From Paramesorhizobium deserti (lineage in GTDB: Bacteria > Pseudomonadota > Alphaproteobacteria > Rhizobiales > Rhizobiaceae): DNA of 64,000 nucleotides. The position numbers and the translations under genes are program-made. The DNA is taken from contig NZ_LNTU01000034.1 of NCBI RefSeq assembly GCF_001558695.1, forward strand, positions 186,001-250,000, in the 5' to 3' direction. This document shows positions 26,592-35,415 of this stretch, one piece after another. The notes under the pieces are model-generated. The model saw only the letters and a list, made by a program, of their open reading frames with translations. It did not search any database and was not told where the DNA came from. Every line of letters starts with the position of its first letter. Positions within the stretch are counted from its first letter, which is position 1.

Positions 26592-27992
26592 ATGAAAGAA
26601 GAGAGTTTCGTTTCCGCCGACGACATCCGCTCGGCCTTCTCCGCGGCGATGTCCGTCATGTACCGCAAGGAAGTGCCCGCCTATGGCACGCTGCTCGACC
26701 TGGTGGCGGACGTCAACAAGGCAACGCTCGATGCCGCGCCGCAATTGCGCGAGCGGCTAGTAGAGACCGATTCGCTCGACCGCATCTCCGAGGAGCGCCA
26801 CGGCGCCATTCGCCTCGGCACGGCGGCTGAACTTGCCATGATGCGCCGCGTCTTCGCCGTGATGGGCATGTTCCCGGTTGGCTATTACGACCTGAGTTCC
26901 GCCGGCGTCCCTGTCCACTCCACCGCCTTTCGCCCCATCGGTGATGCGGCGCTGAAGCGCAACCCGTTTCGTGTCTTCACCTCGCTCCTGCGGCTGGATC
27001 TGATTGCGGATCGTGGTCTACGCGACGAGGCCGAACGCATACTTGGCCAGCGCCGCATTTTCACATCCCGCGCCGTCGAGCTGGTCGAAAAGGCGGAGAC
27101 ACAGGGCGGGATCGTTCGTGAGGACGCCGCCGCGTTCGTCGCTGAGGTTCTCGAAACTTTCCGCTGGCACGACAAGGCCAATGTAAGCGCGGAGCTTTAC
27201 CGCCGCTTGCACGACGCGCATCGCCTCATCGCCGATGTGGTCTCCTTCAAGGGGCCGCATATCAACCATTTGACGCCGCGGACGCTCGATATCGACGCCG
27301 TGCAGCGGCTGATGCCGGAGCGCGGCATCGCGCCGAAGGCGGTGATCGAGGGGCCGCCGGCACGCAAATGCCTGATCCTGCTGCGCCAGACCTCGTTCAA
27401 GGCGCTGGAGGAGCAGGTCTCCTTCATCGACGGCGATGGCACATGGAAGCCGGGTTCGCACACCGCCCGTTTCGGCGAGATCGAGCAGCGCGGCATTGCG
27501 CTCACCCCCAAGGGCCGCGCGCTCTATGACAAGCTTCTCGATGAGACGCGCCAGCGTGTCCGCCCCACGCCTGACGGCTCCAATGCCGCCGAATATGAAA
27601 AGGCGTTACAGCAGGTCTTCCGCGCTTTCCCCGACGATTGGGCACAAATCCGCGCTCAGGGCCTTGGCTATTTCGCCTATTCCATCGCGCCCGATGCAAA
27701 GGCGAAGAAGCATCCTGAGACGGGTGATCTCGAAGCGCTCATCGCCGCCGGTGTGATATGCTTCGATCCGATCACCTATGAGGACTTCCTGCCCGTCAGC
27801 GCGGCCGGTATATTCCAGTCCAATCTTGGCGACGATGAGCGCCAAGAATTCGTCGAAAGCCCCAACCAGAGGCGGTTCGAGAGTGATCTTGGCGCCAGCG
27901 TGCTGAACGAATTCGAGCATTATGCCCGCATCGAGCGCGAATCAGCGGAAGCCGCACTCCGCGCATTGAGGGCAACCGAACCGGCGGAATGA
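26592..27992 (+). CDS. hglS: 2-oxoadipate dioxygenase/decarboxylase (HglS, formerly DUF1338/YdcJ)
   Basis: A 466-residue Fe(II) enzyme of the VOC-like DUF1338 family, which converts 2-oxoadipate to D-2-hydroxyglutarate in bacterial lysine breakdown. Recognisable stretches are VPAYGTLLDLV, ERHGAIRLGTA with a metal-ligand His, VHSTAFRPIG, KGPHINHLTPRTLDID with the second His pair, and TARFGEIEQRGIALTPKGR with the Glu ligand. The ATG at 26592 has only a weak ribosome site. The next gene, an ALDH7 dehydrogenase, starts 92 bases on. Family call rests on motif layout and context. Confidence 0.88.
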   Translation: MKEESFVSADDIRSAFSAAMSVMYRKEVPAYGTLLDLVADVNKATLDAAPQLRERLVETDSLDRISEERHGAIRLGTAAELAMMRRVFAVMGMFPVGYYDLSSAGVPVHSTAFRPIGDAALKRNPFRVFTSLLRLDLIADRGLRDEAERILGQRRIFTSRAVELVEKAETQGGIVREDAAAFVAEVLETFRWHDKANVSAELYRRLHDAHRLIADVVSFKGPHINHLTPRTLDIDAVQRLMPERGIAPKAVIEGPPARKCLILLRQTSFKALEEQVSFIDGDGTWKPGSHTARFGEIEQRGIALTPKGRALYDKLLDETRQRVRPTPDGSNAAEYEKALQQVFRAFPDDWAQIRAQGLGYFAYSIAPDAKAKKHPETGDLEALIAAGVICFDPITYEDFLPVSAAGIFQSNLGDDERQEFVESPNQRRFESDLGASVLNEFEHYARIERESAEAALRALRATEPAE

Positions 27993-28084
27993 CATGCCGG
28001 TATCGAATTCCCATCTATGATGGAAATGGACAAAAGAGCCGCCGCCAGCCTGGCCAGACAGAACGATTGAGAGGAAGAGGAACC

Positions 28085-29617
28085 ATGGATAGCTCAGTCA
28101 ACAAGATCGATGTGAAGCGCGAGACCGCAGAACTTCTGGAGAAGCTCGGCGTCGAAGCGTCAAGCTATACCTCCGGGGATCTCGCTTCCTTCACTCCCGT
28201 CACCGGCGAGCAGATCGCCAGCGTCAAAACCCATTCCGCCGCTGACGCAGAAAAAATCATCGACAAGGCCGATGAAGCCTTCCGGCAGTGGCGTCTCGTG
28301 CCCGCGCCGAAGCGTGGCGAGTTGGTGCGCCTCTTCGGCGAGGAACTGCGGCAGTATAAGAACGAACTCGGCCGGCTCGTCTCCATCGAGGCGGGCAAGA
28401 TCCCGTCCGAGGGCCTCGGCGAAGTGCAGGAGATGATCGACATCTGCGATTTCGCCGTCGGCCTCTCGCGCCAGCTTTACGGCCTCACCATCGCCACCGA
28501 GCGGCCCGGCCACCGCATGATGGAGACCTGGCATCCCCTCGGCGTCGTCGGTGTCATCTCCGCCTTCAACTTCCCGGTCGCCGTCTGGTCGTGGAATGCG
28601 GCGCTGGCGCTCGTCTGCGGCAATGCCGTGGTGTGGAAGCCATCGGAAAAAACGCCGCTGACCGCGCTCGCCTGCGATGCCATCTTCGCCCGCGCGCTGA
28701 AGCGCTTCGGTGACGCGCCCGAGGGCCTGTCGCAGCTCCTGATCGGCGACCGTGCCATCGGGGAGGTGCTGGTCGACAGCCCCAAGGTGCCACTCGTCTC
28801 GGCCACCGGTTCCACCCGCATGGGCCGCGAGGTCGGCCCACGCCTCGCCAAGCGCTTCGCCCGCTCGATCCTCGAGCTCGGCGGCAACAATGCCGGCATC
28901 GTCTGCCCCTCGGCAGACCTCGACATGGCGTTGCGCGCCATTGCCTTCGGCGCCATGGGCACGGCGGGCCAGCGCTGCACGACACTGCGCCGTCTGTTCG
29001 TGCATGAAAGCGTTTATGACGCATTGGTCCCGCGCCTGAAAAAGGCTTACACCAGCGTTTCCGTCGGAAGCCCGCTGGAAACCTCCGCGCTGGTCGGCCC
29101 GCTAATCGACAAACCCGCTTTCGACAACATGCAGAAGGCGCTGAAGGAAGCAGCCGCCAATGGTGGCATCATCACCGGCGGCGAGCGGATCGATACCGGT
29201 CATGCGGACGCTTACTATATGAAGCCCGCTTTGGTGGAGATGCCCAAGCAGGTATCGCCGGTGACTGAGGAAACCTTCGCCCCGATCCTCTACGTGATGA
29301 AGTACAGCGATTTCGACGAGGCGCTGCGCGACCACAATGCGGTCGGCGCCGGCCTGTCGTCCTCAATCTTCACGCTCAACCTGCAGGAGGCCGAGCGCTT
29401 CCTCGGGCCCGACGGCTCGGATTGCGGCATCGCCAACGTCAATATCGGCACCTCGGGCGCAGAGATCGGCGGCGCGTTCGGCGGCGAGAAGGAGACGGGC
29501 GGCGGGCGCGAATCCGGCTCAGACGCCTGGAAGGCCTATATGCGCCGCGCCACGAACACCATCAACTATTCGAAGGCCCTGCCGCTGGCCCAGGGTGTGT
29601 CGTTCGATATCGAATAG
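28085..29617 (+). CDS. amaB: ALDH7-type aldehyde dehydrogenase, likely piperideine-6-carboxylate dehydrogenase
   Basis: A 510-residue NAD-dependent dehydrogenase. The ALDH7 (antiquitin) hallmarks are TWHPLGVVGVISAFNFPVAV, the catalytic Glu in ILELGGNNAGIV, the catalytic Cys in GTAGQRCTTLRRLFVH, and GAFGGEKETGGGRESGSDAW. It oxidises the open form of piperideine-6-carboxylate to 2-aminoadipate, one step after the pipecolate oxidase and upstream of HglS. The ATG at 28085 has GAGGAAGAGG before it. It is followed by a strong intrinsic terminator. Confidence 0.92.
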   Translation: MDSSVNKIDVKRETAELLEKLGVEASSYTSGDLASFTPVTGEQIASVKTHSAADAEKIIDKADEAFRQWRLVPAPKRGELVRLFGEELRQYKNELGRLVSIEAGKIPSEGLGEVQEMIDICDFAVGLSRQLYGLTIATERPGHRMMETWHPLGVVGVISAFNFPVAVWSWNAALALVCGNAVVWKPSEKTPLTALACDAIFARALKRFGDAPEGLSQLLIGDRAIGEVLVDSPKVPLVSATGSTRMGREVGPRLAKRFARSILELGGNNAGIVCPSADLDMALRAIAFGAMGTAGQRCTTLRRLFVHESVYDALVPRLKKAYTSVSVGSPLETSALVGPLIDKPAFDNMQKALKEAAANGGIITGGERIDTGHADAYYMKPALVEMPKQVSPVTEETFAPILYVMKYSDFDEALRDHNAVGAGLSSSIFTLNLQEAERFLGPDGSDCGIANVNIGTSGAEIGGAFGGEKETGGGRESGSDAWKAYMRRATNTINYSKALPLAQGVSFDIE

Positions 29618-29624
29618 GATCAAC

Positions 29625-29654
29625 GCCGGGAAAGCGGCTTCACGCTTTCCCGGC
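29625..29654. terminator. Strong hairpin terminator after the amaB-like gene
   Basis: A perfect 12-bp stem GCCGGGAAAGCG / CGCTTTCCCGGC (29625-29636 and 29643-29654) closes a 6-base loop, 8 bases after the dehydrogenase stop. The same hairpin overlaps the 3' end and stop codon (29640-29642) of the convergent XdhC gene, so it can end transcription from both sides. There is no long T-run. Confidence 0.7.
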
Positions 29655-30350
29655 TTCTGCCTCGGTTTTCAGATTGCGCTTGCGAAGCGCCGAGATAATC
29701 TCCCCCAGCACGGCGACGGCGATTTCCGCCGGACTGGCAGCACCGATATCCAGGCCGATCGGCGCGTGGATGCGCCCGATCTGCTCCTCCGACAGTCCGG
29801 AAGCTTTCAGCCGTTCGACACGTGCCGCATGGGTCCGACGGCTTCCAAGCGCGCCGACATAGAAGCAATCGGCGAGAAGCGCTTCCTTCAAGGGATAGTC
29901 ATCGATCTTCGGATCATGCGTCAGCGCCGCAAGCGCCGTGAATGCATCGAGTGGCCGCGTTTTCAGCACATCTTCCGGCCATTCCGCATGAAGCGGTATA
30001 TCGGGGAACCGCTCCTCGGTGGCGAAAGCGGTGCGCGGGTCGATGATCTCCATGTCATAGCCGACAATCTTCGCCATCGGCGCCAGCGCCTGGCTGACAT
30101 GCACCGCCCCGATTACTATCAGGCGCGGCGGCGGCAGATGAACGTTGACGAAGAATTTGCGCCCGTCCATCTCCACAACGCGGGATTTTCCCGAGCGGAA
30201 TGCTTCATCGACGGCGGCAGCAAGGCCTTCCTCTACCGGATCACCCGGCGCGATCACCCGCTCCTGACCTACGGTCAAGTCGGTGAGCAGGATCACCGCG
30301 CGGCGCGCATGACGCGCGGCATTGAGCGCCTTGAGACTGCTTATATCCAT
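29640..30350 (-). CDS. XdhC family protein, C-terminal (Rossmann) half
   Basis: A 236-residue protein holding the XdhC Rossmann domain: RLIVIGAVHVSQALAPMAKIVGYD near residue 77, then ALTHDPKIDDYPLKEALLADCFYVGALGSRRTHAARVERL. XdhC proteins bind molybdenum cofactor and sulfurate or insert it into xanthine dehydrogenase-type enzymes. The ATG at 30350 shares a base with the stop of the upstream gene (TGATG), so the two halves are translationally coupled. No molybdo-hydroxylase gene is in the window, so the client is elsewhere. Confidence 0.88.
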   Translation of the reverse strand: MDISSLKALNAARHARRAVILLTDLTVGQERVIAPGDPVEEGLAAAVDEAFRSGKSRVVEMDGRKFFVNVHLPPPRLIVIGAVHVSQALAPMAKIVGYDMEIIDPRTAFATEERFPDIPLHAEWPEDVLKTRPLDAFTALAALTHDPKIDDYPLKEALLADCFYVGALGSRRTHAARVERLKASGLSEEQIGRIHAPIGLDIGAASPAEIAVAVLGEIISALRKRNLKTEAEAGKA

Positions 30351-30688
30351 CAGCCAATCCGCTCCACATAGACGCTGATACGGCCGCCACAGGAAAGCCC
30401 AACCCGCCAGGCGGTTTCGTCGGCGACGCCGAATTCCAGAAGACGCGGCTTGCCATCGGCAATCACGTCCATGGCCTCGGTGATGACCGAGCCCTCGACG
30501 CATCCGCCAGAGACCGAGCCATGGAAATTGCCCTCGCCATCGATGACCAGATGGCTACCAACCGGGCGCGGCGCGGATCCCCAGGTTTCGATCACCGTGG
30601 CGATGGCGACGGTCCGCCCCGCCTCGATCCATCGCTCGGCCACATCCACCGGCGCCGAGATATCATCGGGTGAAAAACTATCCTGCAT
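30350..30688 (-). CDS. XdhC/CoxI family protein, N-terminal half
   Basis: A 112-residue protein equal to the N-terminal XdhC/CoxI domain: ERWIEAGRTVAIATVIETWG, SAPRPVGSHLVI, and GSVSGGCVEGSVITEA with the conserved Cys, then VGLSCGGRISVYVE with a second Cys. In XDH operons this domain is usually fused to the Rossmann half; here they are separate, overlapping genes. The conserved GGCVEG cysteine is the one thought to handle the cofactor sulfur. Confidence 0.88.
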   Translation of the reverse strand: MQDSFSPDDISAPVDVAERWIEAGRTVAIATVIETWGSAPRPVGSHLVIDGEGNFHGSVSGGCVEGSVITEAMDVIADGKPRLLEFGVADETAWRVGLSCGGRISVYVERIG

Positions 30689-30779
30689 GGGTAAAGCCGT
30701 TCATTGCTGGAGCCTATCGCCTATCCCGATGATATAGGGACAGTGAAACCACAACCGCAACCGAACTTCGCGTTACCGG

Positions 30780-31505
30780 CTAAAGCATGCCGAGAAACTG
30801 CTTCAACTCAGGCGTTTTCGGATTGGAGAAAACCGCGTCCGGCGGGCCAATTTCATGCGCCCGGCCCTGGTGCATGAATACCACCCTGCTGCAGACGTCG
30901 CGGGCGAATTTCATTTCATGCGTCACCATCAGGAGCGTCATTCCCTCAGCCGCCAGCTCGCGCACCACAGCCAGCACCTCCGACACAAGTTCAGGATCGA
31001 GCGCGGAGGTGATCTCGTCGCAGAGCAGTGCGATCGGCTGCATGGCCAGCGCCCGCGCAATCGCCACGCGCTGCTGCTGCCCGCCGGAGAGCTCGTCGGG
31101 ATAGGCATCGAACTTGTGCGCCAGCCCGACCCGCTCCAGCATCTTGTGCGCCATCGCCTCGGCTTCGGGCTTCGCCGTCTTCTTCACCACCATCTGCGAC
31201 AGCATGACATTGCCGCCCGCCGTTAAGTGCGGAAAAAGATTGAACTGCTGGAAAATCATGCCGACCTTCAGCCGCAGCGCCTTGAGATGGATTTCGTCCG
31301 GCTGCAACTGCGCGCCGGCAACGGAAATGGAGCCGCTGTCGATATTCTCCAGCCCGTTGATGCAGCGCAGAAGCGTTGATTTGCCCGAGCCGCTCTTGCC
31401 GATGATGGCGATCACCTCGCCCGGCTCGACATCGAGATTGATGCCCTTGAGCACTTCGTTGGCCCCGAAGCTCTTGCGGACCTCAGTGATTTCGATGAGC
31501 GACAT
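30780..31505 (-). CDS. Polar amino-acid ABC transporter ATPase
   Basis: A 241-residue ATPase of the GlnQ/HisP class. Walker A is [16 protein letters not shown], the signature ELSGGQQQR, and Walker B ALLCDEITSALDPE, with the His switch in LMVTHEMKFA. The ATG at 31505 has GGAAAGGAAG upstream and lies inside the 3' end of the permease gene (23-base overlap). It is the last gene of a four-gene importer operon. Confidence 0.94.
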   Translation of the reverse strand: MSLIEITEVRKSFGANEVLKGINLDVEPGEVIAIIGKSGSGKSTLLRCINGLENIDSGSISVAGAQLQPDEIHLKALRLKVGMIFQQFNLFPHLTAGGNVMLSQMVVKKTAKPEAEAMAHKMLERVGLAHKFDAYPDELSGGQQQRVAIARALAMQPIALLCDEITSALDPELVSEVLAVVRELAAEGMTLLMVTHEMKFARDVCSRVVFMHQGRAHEIGPPDAVFSNPKTPELKQFLGML

Positions 31506-32142
31506 TGAGCTTCCTTTCCAGAATCTGGCTGCTCTTCGACAACGGCCAGCAGAGAGCGAAATAAATGAGCGCAACGAGCCCGTAGACGGTGAATGGCTGG
31601 AAGGTGGCGTTGGTCACCATGGTCCCAGCCTTGGAGAGTTCCACGAAGCCGATGATCGAAGTCAGCGCAGTTGCCTTGATGACCTGCACCGAAAATCCGA
31701 CGGTCGGTGGAATGGCGATCCGCAGTGCCTGAGGCAGGATCACGTAACGCATCTGCTGGACATAGCCCATGCCGAGGCTGGAGGATGCCTCCCACTGTCC
31801 CCTGGCGATGGCTTCGACACAGCCGCGCCAGATCTCCGCGAGGAATGCGGCCGTCCAGAGAATGAGTGCGACCGCCGCCGCCAGCCATGCTGGAACATCG
31901 ATGCCGAAGAGCCCCAGGCCGAAGAACGCAAGGAAAAGCTGCATCAGCAGCGGCGTGCCCTGGAAAAGCTCGACGTAATATCTGGCGAAAAGCCGTAGCG
32001 CACGGCGTTTGCCGATCCGCATGAAGAGGAGCAGTGTTCCGACCAGCCCCCCGCCGATGAAGGCGACGAGCGACAAAAGCACGGTCCAGCGCGTGGCAAG
32101 GAGAAGATTGCGCAGGATATCCCAGAGTGAAAATTCGATCAC
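31483..32142 (-). CDS. Polar amino-acid ABC transporter permease 2
   Basis: A 219-residue membrane protein of the HisM/HisQ family with about five hydrophobic segments. The signature EASSSLGMGYVQQMRYVILPQALR is the ATPase coupling loop, and YVELFQGTPLLMQLFLAFFG is the typical family start. The start is a GTG at 32142, 8 bases after AGGAGG; it overlaps the stop of permease 1 (GTGA). Confidence 0.93.
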   Translation of the reverse strand: MIEFSLWDILRNLLLATRWTVLLSLVAFIGGGLVGTLLLFMRIGKRRALRLFARYYVELFQGTPLLMQLFLAFFGLGLFGIDVPAWLAAAVALILWTAAFLAEIWRGCVEAIARGQWEASSSLGMGYVQQMRYVILPQALRIAIPPTVGFSVQVIKATALTSIIGFVELSKAGTMVTNATFQPFTVYGLVALIYFALCWPLSKSSQILERKLNVAHRNH

Positions 32143-32810
32143 CGGCGCATCCTCCTGGGGAAGATCAGCAAGCCCGCGGCTGCAAGCACCTGCCTGAGCG
32201 CGATCGCCAGAAGAAGATAGATAGCCGTCGAAACGAAATAGGCTTCGAATGCCCGGAAGGTGCGGGACTGGATGAAATTCGCCGCAAAGGTCAGATCTTC
32301 CGCCGCGATCTGCGAAACGACGGCCGAACCCAGCATGACGATGACGATCTGCGAAGAGAGCGCCGGCCATATCCGCTGCAGCGAAGGCACCAGAATGACA
32401 TAACGGAATGTCTGGATCGGCGACATCGCCAGACTCGCTCCCGCCTCGAACTGGCCGCGCGGCGTTGCCTGGATGCCGGCCCGGATGATTTCGCAGCTAT
32501 AGGCGCCCAGATTGACGATCATCGCCAGATTGGCCGCCTGCAATTCGCTCATCTGCAGCCCCAGCGACGGCAAGCCGAAGAAGATGAAGAAGAGCTGGAT
32601 CAGGAACGGCGTATTGCGGATCAGCTCCACATAGGCGGTGATGGCCGGCCGCAGCCATCCTGGCCCGAGCGCCCTCGCCCAGGCACAGAAGATGCCAAGC
32701 GCCACGCCGAGGACCGCACCAACCGCGATGAGCTCGATAGTGATGCCGATGCCCTTCAGGAGCACGGGCCAATATTGGCCGAGCCACGCGAAATCGAAGA
32801 CATATTTCAA
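32139..32810 (-). CDS. Polar amino-acid ABC transporter permease 1
   Basis: A 223-residue permease of the same family, with YVELIRNTPFLIQLFFIFFG and the coupling loop EAGASLAMSPIQTFRYVILVPSLQ. The N-terminus KYVFDFAWLGQYWPVLLKG matches relatives, so I accept a TTG at 32810, although no clear ribosome site precedes it. The gene lies 72 bases after the binding-protein stop. Weak initiation here could lower permease levels relative to the binding protein. Confidence 0.9.
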   Translation of the reverse strand: MKYVFDFAWLGQYWPVLLKGIGITIELIAVGAVLGVALGIFCAWARALGPGWLRPAITAYVELIRNTPFLIQLFFIFFGLPSLGLQMSELQAANLAMIVNLGAYSCEIIRAGIQATPRGQFEAGASLAMSPIQTFRYVILVPSLQRIWPALSSQIVIVMLGSAVVSQIAAEDLTFAANFIQSRTFRAFEAYFVSTAIYLLLAIALRQVLAAAGLLIFPRRMRR

Positions 32811-32882
32811 GGGAAAGACCCGTCTTTTCGGGAAAATCGAATGCTGCCCCGCCGATGGCGGAACAGCGATCGATGCGGCTTC

Positions 32883-33677
32883 TTAGAGATCGGCGGGAAG
32901 ATCAGCACCCAGCCATTTCTGCGAAATGGCATTGAGCGAACCGTCGACCCTGGCCTCGGCTATGATGGCGTTGACCTTTTCCCGAAGCGCCGGCTCAGCC
33001 TTGTTGAGGCCGATATAGCAGGGCGAGTTCTTGATCAGGAACTTCAGTTCCGGCCGCTTCGGCGGGTTCTTGGCGAGGATCGCCGCGGCAACCACATTGC
33101 CGGTCGCCACCACATCGACCTGTCCCGAAAGGAAGGCGGAAATCGTGCCGTTATTGTCTTCATAGCGCTTGATCACGGCATTCTTCGGCGCGATCTTCGT
33201 CAGTTCGAGATCTTCGACCGCGCCGCGCGTGACACCGATCGTCTTGTCGGCCAGATCCTCGGCTTTCGACACGCTCACCGCATCCGGCGCAAAAATGCCG
33301 TTGAAGAAAGGCGCATAGGCGGCGGAAAAATCAATCACCGCCTCGCGCTCGGCATTCTTGCCCAAGCTGGAAATGACCAGATCGACCTTGTTGGTCTGGA
33401 GATAGGGGATGCGGTTGGCGCTCGTCACCGGCACGAGCTCGGTCTTCACGCCCAGTTTCTCGCCGATCAGATTGGCCATGTCGATATCATAGCCCATCGG
33501 CGCCATATCCGTGCCGACGCTGCCGAAAGGCGGAAAATCCTGCGGCACCGCCACCCGCAGCACGCCGCGTGTGGTGATATCCGTCAGTGCGTCGGCCAAT
33601 GCCGCCGACGCCGTCAGCAGCGGTGAAATGGCCAGAGTTGCGGCTCCGAAAATGGCAAGTAACTGTCTGCGCTTCAT
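32883..33677 (-). CDS. Polar amino-acid ABC transporter binding protein (family 3)
   Basis: A 264-residue exported binding protein. The signal peptide spans residues 1-29 (MKRRQLLAIFGAATLAISPL, ending ALA-D). The mature part has LTDITTRGVLRVAVPQDFPPFG, YDIDMANLIGEKLGVKTELVPVTSANRIPYLQTNKVDLVI in family-3 order, and DFSAAYAPFFNGIF. Ligands of this family are polar or basic amino acids. It is near the lysine/pipecolate cluster, so lysine or pipecolate import is a possibility, not a demonstrated one. The ATG is at 33677; the gap to the NfeD gene (33678-33927) holds no gene. Confidence 0.92.
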   Translation of the reverse strand: MKRRQLLAIFGAATLAISPLLTASAALADALTDITTRGVLRVAVPQDFPPFGSVGTDMAPMGYDIDMANLIGEKLGVKTELVPVTSANRIPYLQTNKVDLVISSLGKNAEREAVIDFSAAYAPFFNGIFAPDAVSVSKAEDLADKTIGVTRGAVEDLELTKIAPKNAVIKRYEDNNGTISAFLSGQVDVVATGNVVAAAILAKNPPKRPELKFLIKNSPCYIGLNKAEPALREKVNAIIAEARVDGSLNAISQKWLGADLPADL

Positions 33678-33927
33678 TCCAATGTTCCCCTTGTGGCTGT
33701 GGATGCGGCTGTTATTGCGCCAGAACAGCAATTCCCATGCCAAATGCCGGAATGCTGCATTTCGGCGGACATCTTGCGCGCTTTGTCCGTAATCCCATTG
33801 CCATCTGATGCGTTTGGATCGGAGAATGCTTAAATATTAGGCAGCGCTGATTTGAGGATGAAACCGGACGAGGTGTCATCAGAGCGATTACGGTGGAGAA
33901 AAACCCGGTAATGTCATAAGATGAACT

Positions 33928-35361
33928 ATGGCTCGGGTGAGGAAAATCATCGAAAACTGCTCGGCATACACGCGTATCGCCCTTTCCGTTGTCCTGACAT
34001 TGCTTGGGCTCCTCCTGTCGACTTTGCCGAATGATGCGCAGACGGGGCGCACGGCTCTGGTCTTCCATATCCGGGGCATCATCGGCCCCGCAGCGGTCGA
34101 TTACCTCTCGCGTGGTCTGCACATGGCGGCCGAACGCAACGCGCCGCTCGTCATTATCGAGATGGATACGCCGGGCGGCCTCGATACCTCGATGCGCGAT
34201 ATCATCCGCGATATCCTTGCCTCGCCCGTGCCGGTCGCGACCTATGTCGCGCCAAGCGGCGCAAGAGCGGCGAGCGCCGGCACCTATATCCTTTATGCCA
34301 GCCATATAGCGGCGATGGCGCCCGGCACCAATCTCGGCGCGGCAACGCCGGTCCAGATCGGCGGTGGAGGCATGCCGTTCCCCGGCGACAACGAACAACC
34401 GAAGGATCAGGACCAGACCTCGGAAAAGAAGCCCGATGGCGATACGGCCCAGCCGCAAAAGCCCGGCAACGCGATGGAGGCGAAGGCCATCAACGATGCC
34501 GTCGCCTACATCCGCTCGCTCGCTGAATTGCGCGGACGCAACATCGATTGGGCGGAAAAGGCGGTGCGCGAAGCGGCCAGCCTGCCCGCCAGCACCGCGC
34601 TTAAGGAAAATGTCATCGATATCGTCACGCCGAACCTGGATGACCTTCTCGTCCAGGCCAACGGCCGCACCGTGACTGCGGCAGGAAACCAGATCACACT
34701 CAACACATCAGGCATTACGCTCGAGCATGTCGAACCCGACTGGCGCACGGAATTTCTGACCGTAATCACCAATCCGAACGTCGCCCTGATCCTCATGATG
34801 ATCGGGATATACGGGCTCATTTTCGAGTTCATGAACCCCGGCGCCCTCTTCCCCGGCACCATCGGCGCCATTTGCCTCCTGATCGGCCTTTATGCCCTCG
34901 CCGTCCTGCCGGTGAACCTTGCCGGTCTCGGCCTCATCCTCCTCGGCCTTGCGCTGATGGCCGCCGAGGCGTTCACGCCGTCCTTCGGCGTGCTGGGCGT
35001 CGGCGGCGCCCTGGCCTTCATCTTCGGAGCCACCATACTCGTCGATACCGACGTTCCGGGCTTTCGCCTCTCATGGCCCGTGGTCGGAGCCGTTGCGCTG
35101 GCGAGCCTCGCGCTTTCCCTGCTGATCGTGCGCATGGCCATTGCCTCGCACAAACGCCCGGTGGCTACCGGCGCCGAGCAGATGATCGGCGCATATGGCG
35201 AGATATTGGACTGGCGGGGGAATGCAGGCCATGTCCTGGCCCATGGCGAGCGGTGGAGCGCCGTTTCGGGTACGCCGCTCAAAAAAGGGCAGAAGGTCCA
35301 TGTCGCCGGCATCCAGGGACTTGTCCTCAAGGTTGAACCTTATACGCCCGAAAACAGTTAG
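33928..35361 (+). CDS. NfeD-type membrane-bound ClpP-class serine protease
   Basis: A 477-residue membrane protease. After an N-terminal membrane signal (15-36) comes the ClpP-like domain, with TPGGLDTSMRDI and the catalytic Ser 116 in GARAASAGTY. Lys 186 in MEAKAINDAVAYI is the likely partner of the Ser-Lys dyad. Residues 146-182 are a low-complexity charged insert. Four membrane segments lie between about 285 and 410, followed by a C-terminal NfeD OB-fold domain (GAEQMIGAYGEIL to the end). The next gene encodes its usual partner, a stomatin-like protein, which related proteases cleave. Confidence 0.93.
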   Translation: MARVRKIIENCSAYTRIALSVVLTLLGLLLSTLPNDAQTGRTALVFHIRGIIGPAAVDYLSRGLHMAAERNAPLVIIEMDTPGGLDTSMRDIIRDILASPVPVATYVAPSGARAASAGTYILYASHIAAMAPGTNLGAATPVQIGGGGMPFPGDNEQPKDQDQTSEKKPDGDTAQPQKPGNAMEAKAINDAVAYIRSLAELRGRNIDWAEKAVREAASLPASTALKENVIDIVTPNLDDLLVQANGRTVTAAGNQITLNTSGITLEHVEPDWRTEFLTVITNPNVALILMMIGIYGLIFEFMNPGALFPGTIGAICLLIGLYALAVLPVNLAGLGLILLGLALMAAEAFTPSFGVLGVGGALAFIFGATILVDTDVPGFRLSWPVVGAVALASLALSLLIVRMAIASHKRPVATGAEQMIGAYGEILDWRGNAGHVLAHGERWSAVSGTPLKKGQKVHVAGIQGLVLKVEPYTPENS

Positions 35362-35415
35362 GATCGCACCGGCAACCTGTTATCCCTGAATACGTTTTGA
35401 CTGGAGGATCTTTCG

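Noticed and set aside
32127-33626. A 499-codon plus-strand frame
   Set aside because: It runs antisense through the amino-acid ABC permease and binding-protein genes, whose motifs and overlaps are clear; its own sequence is Arg/Asp/Gln-rich without recognisable domains.
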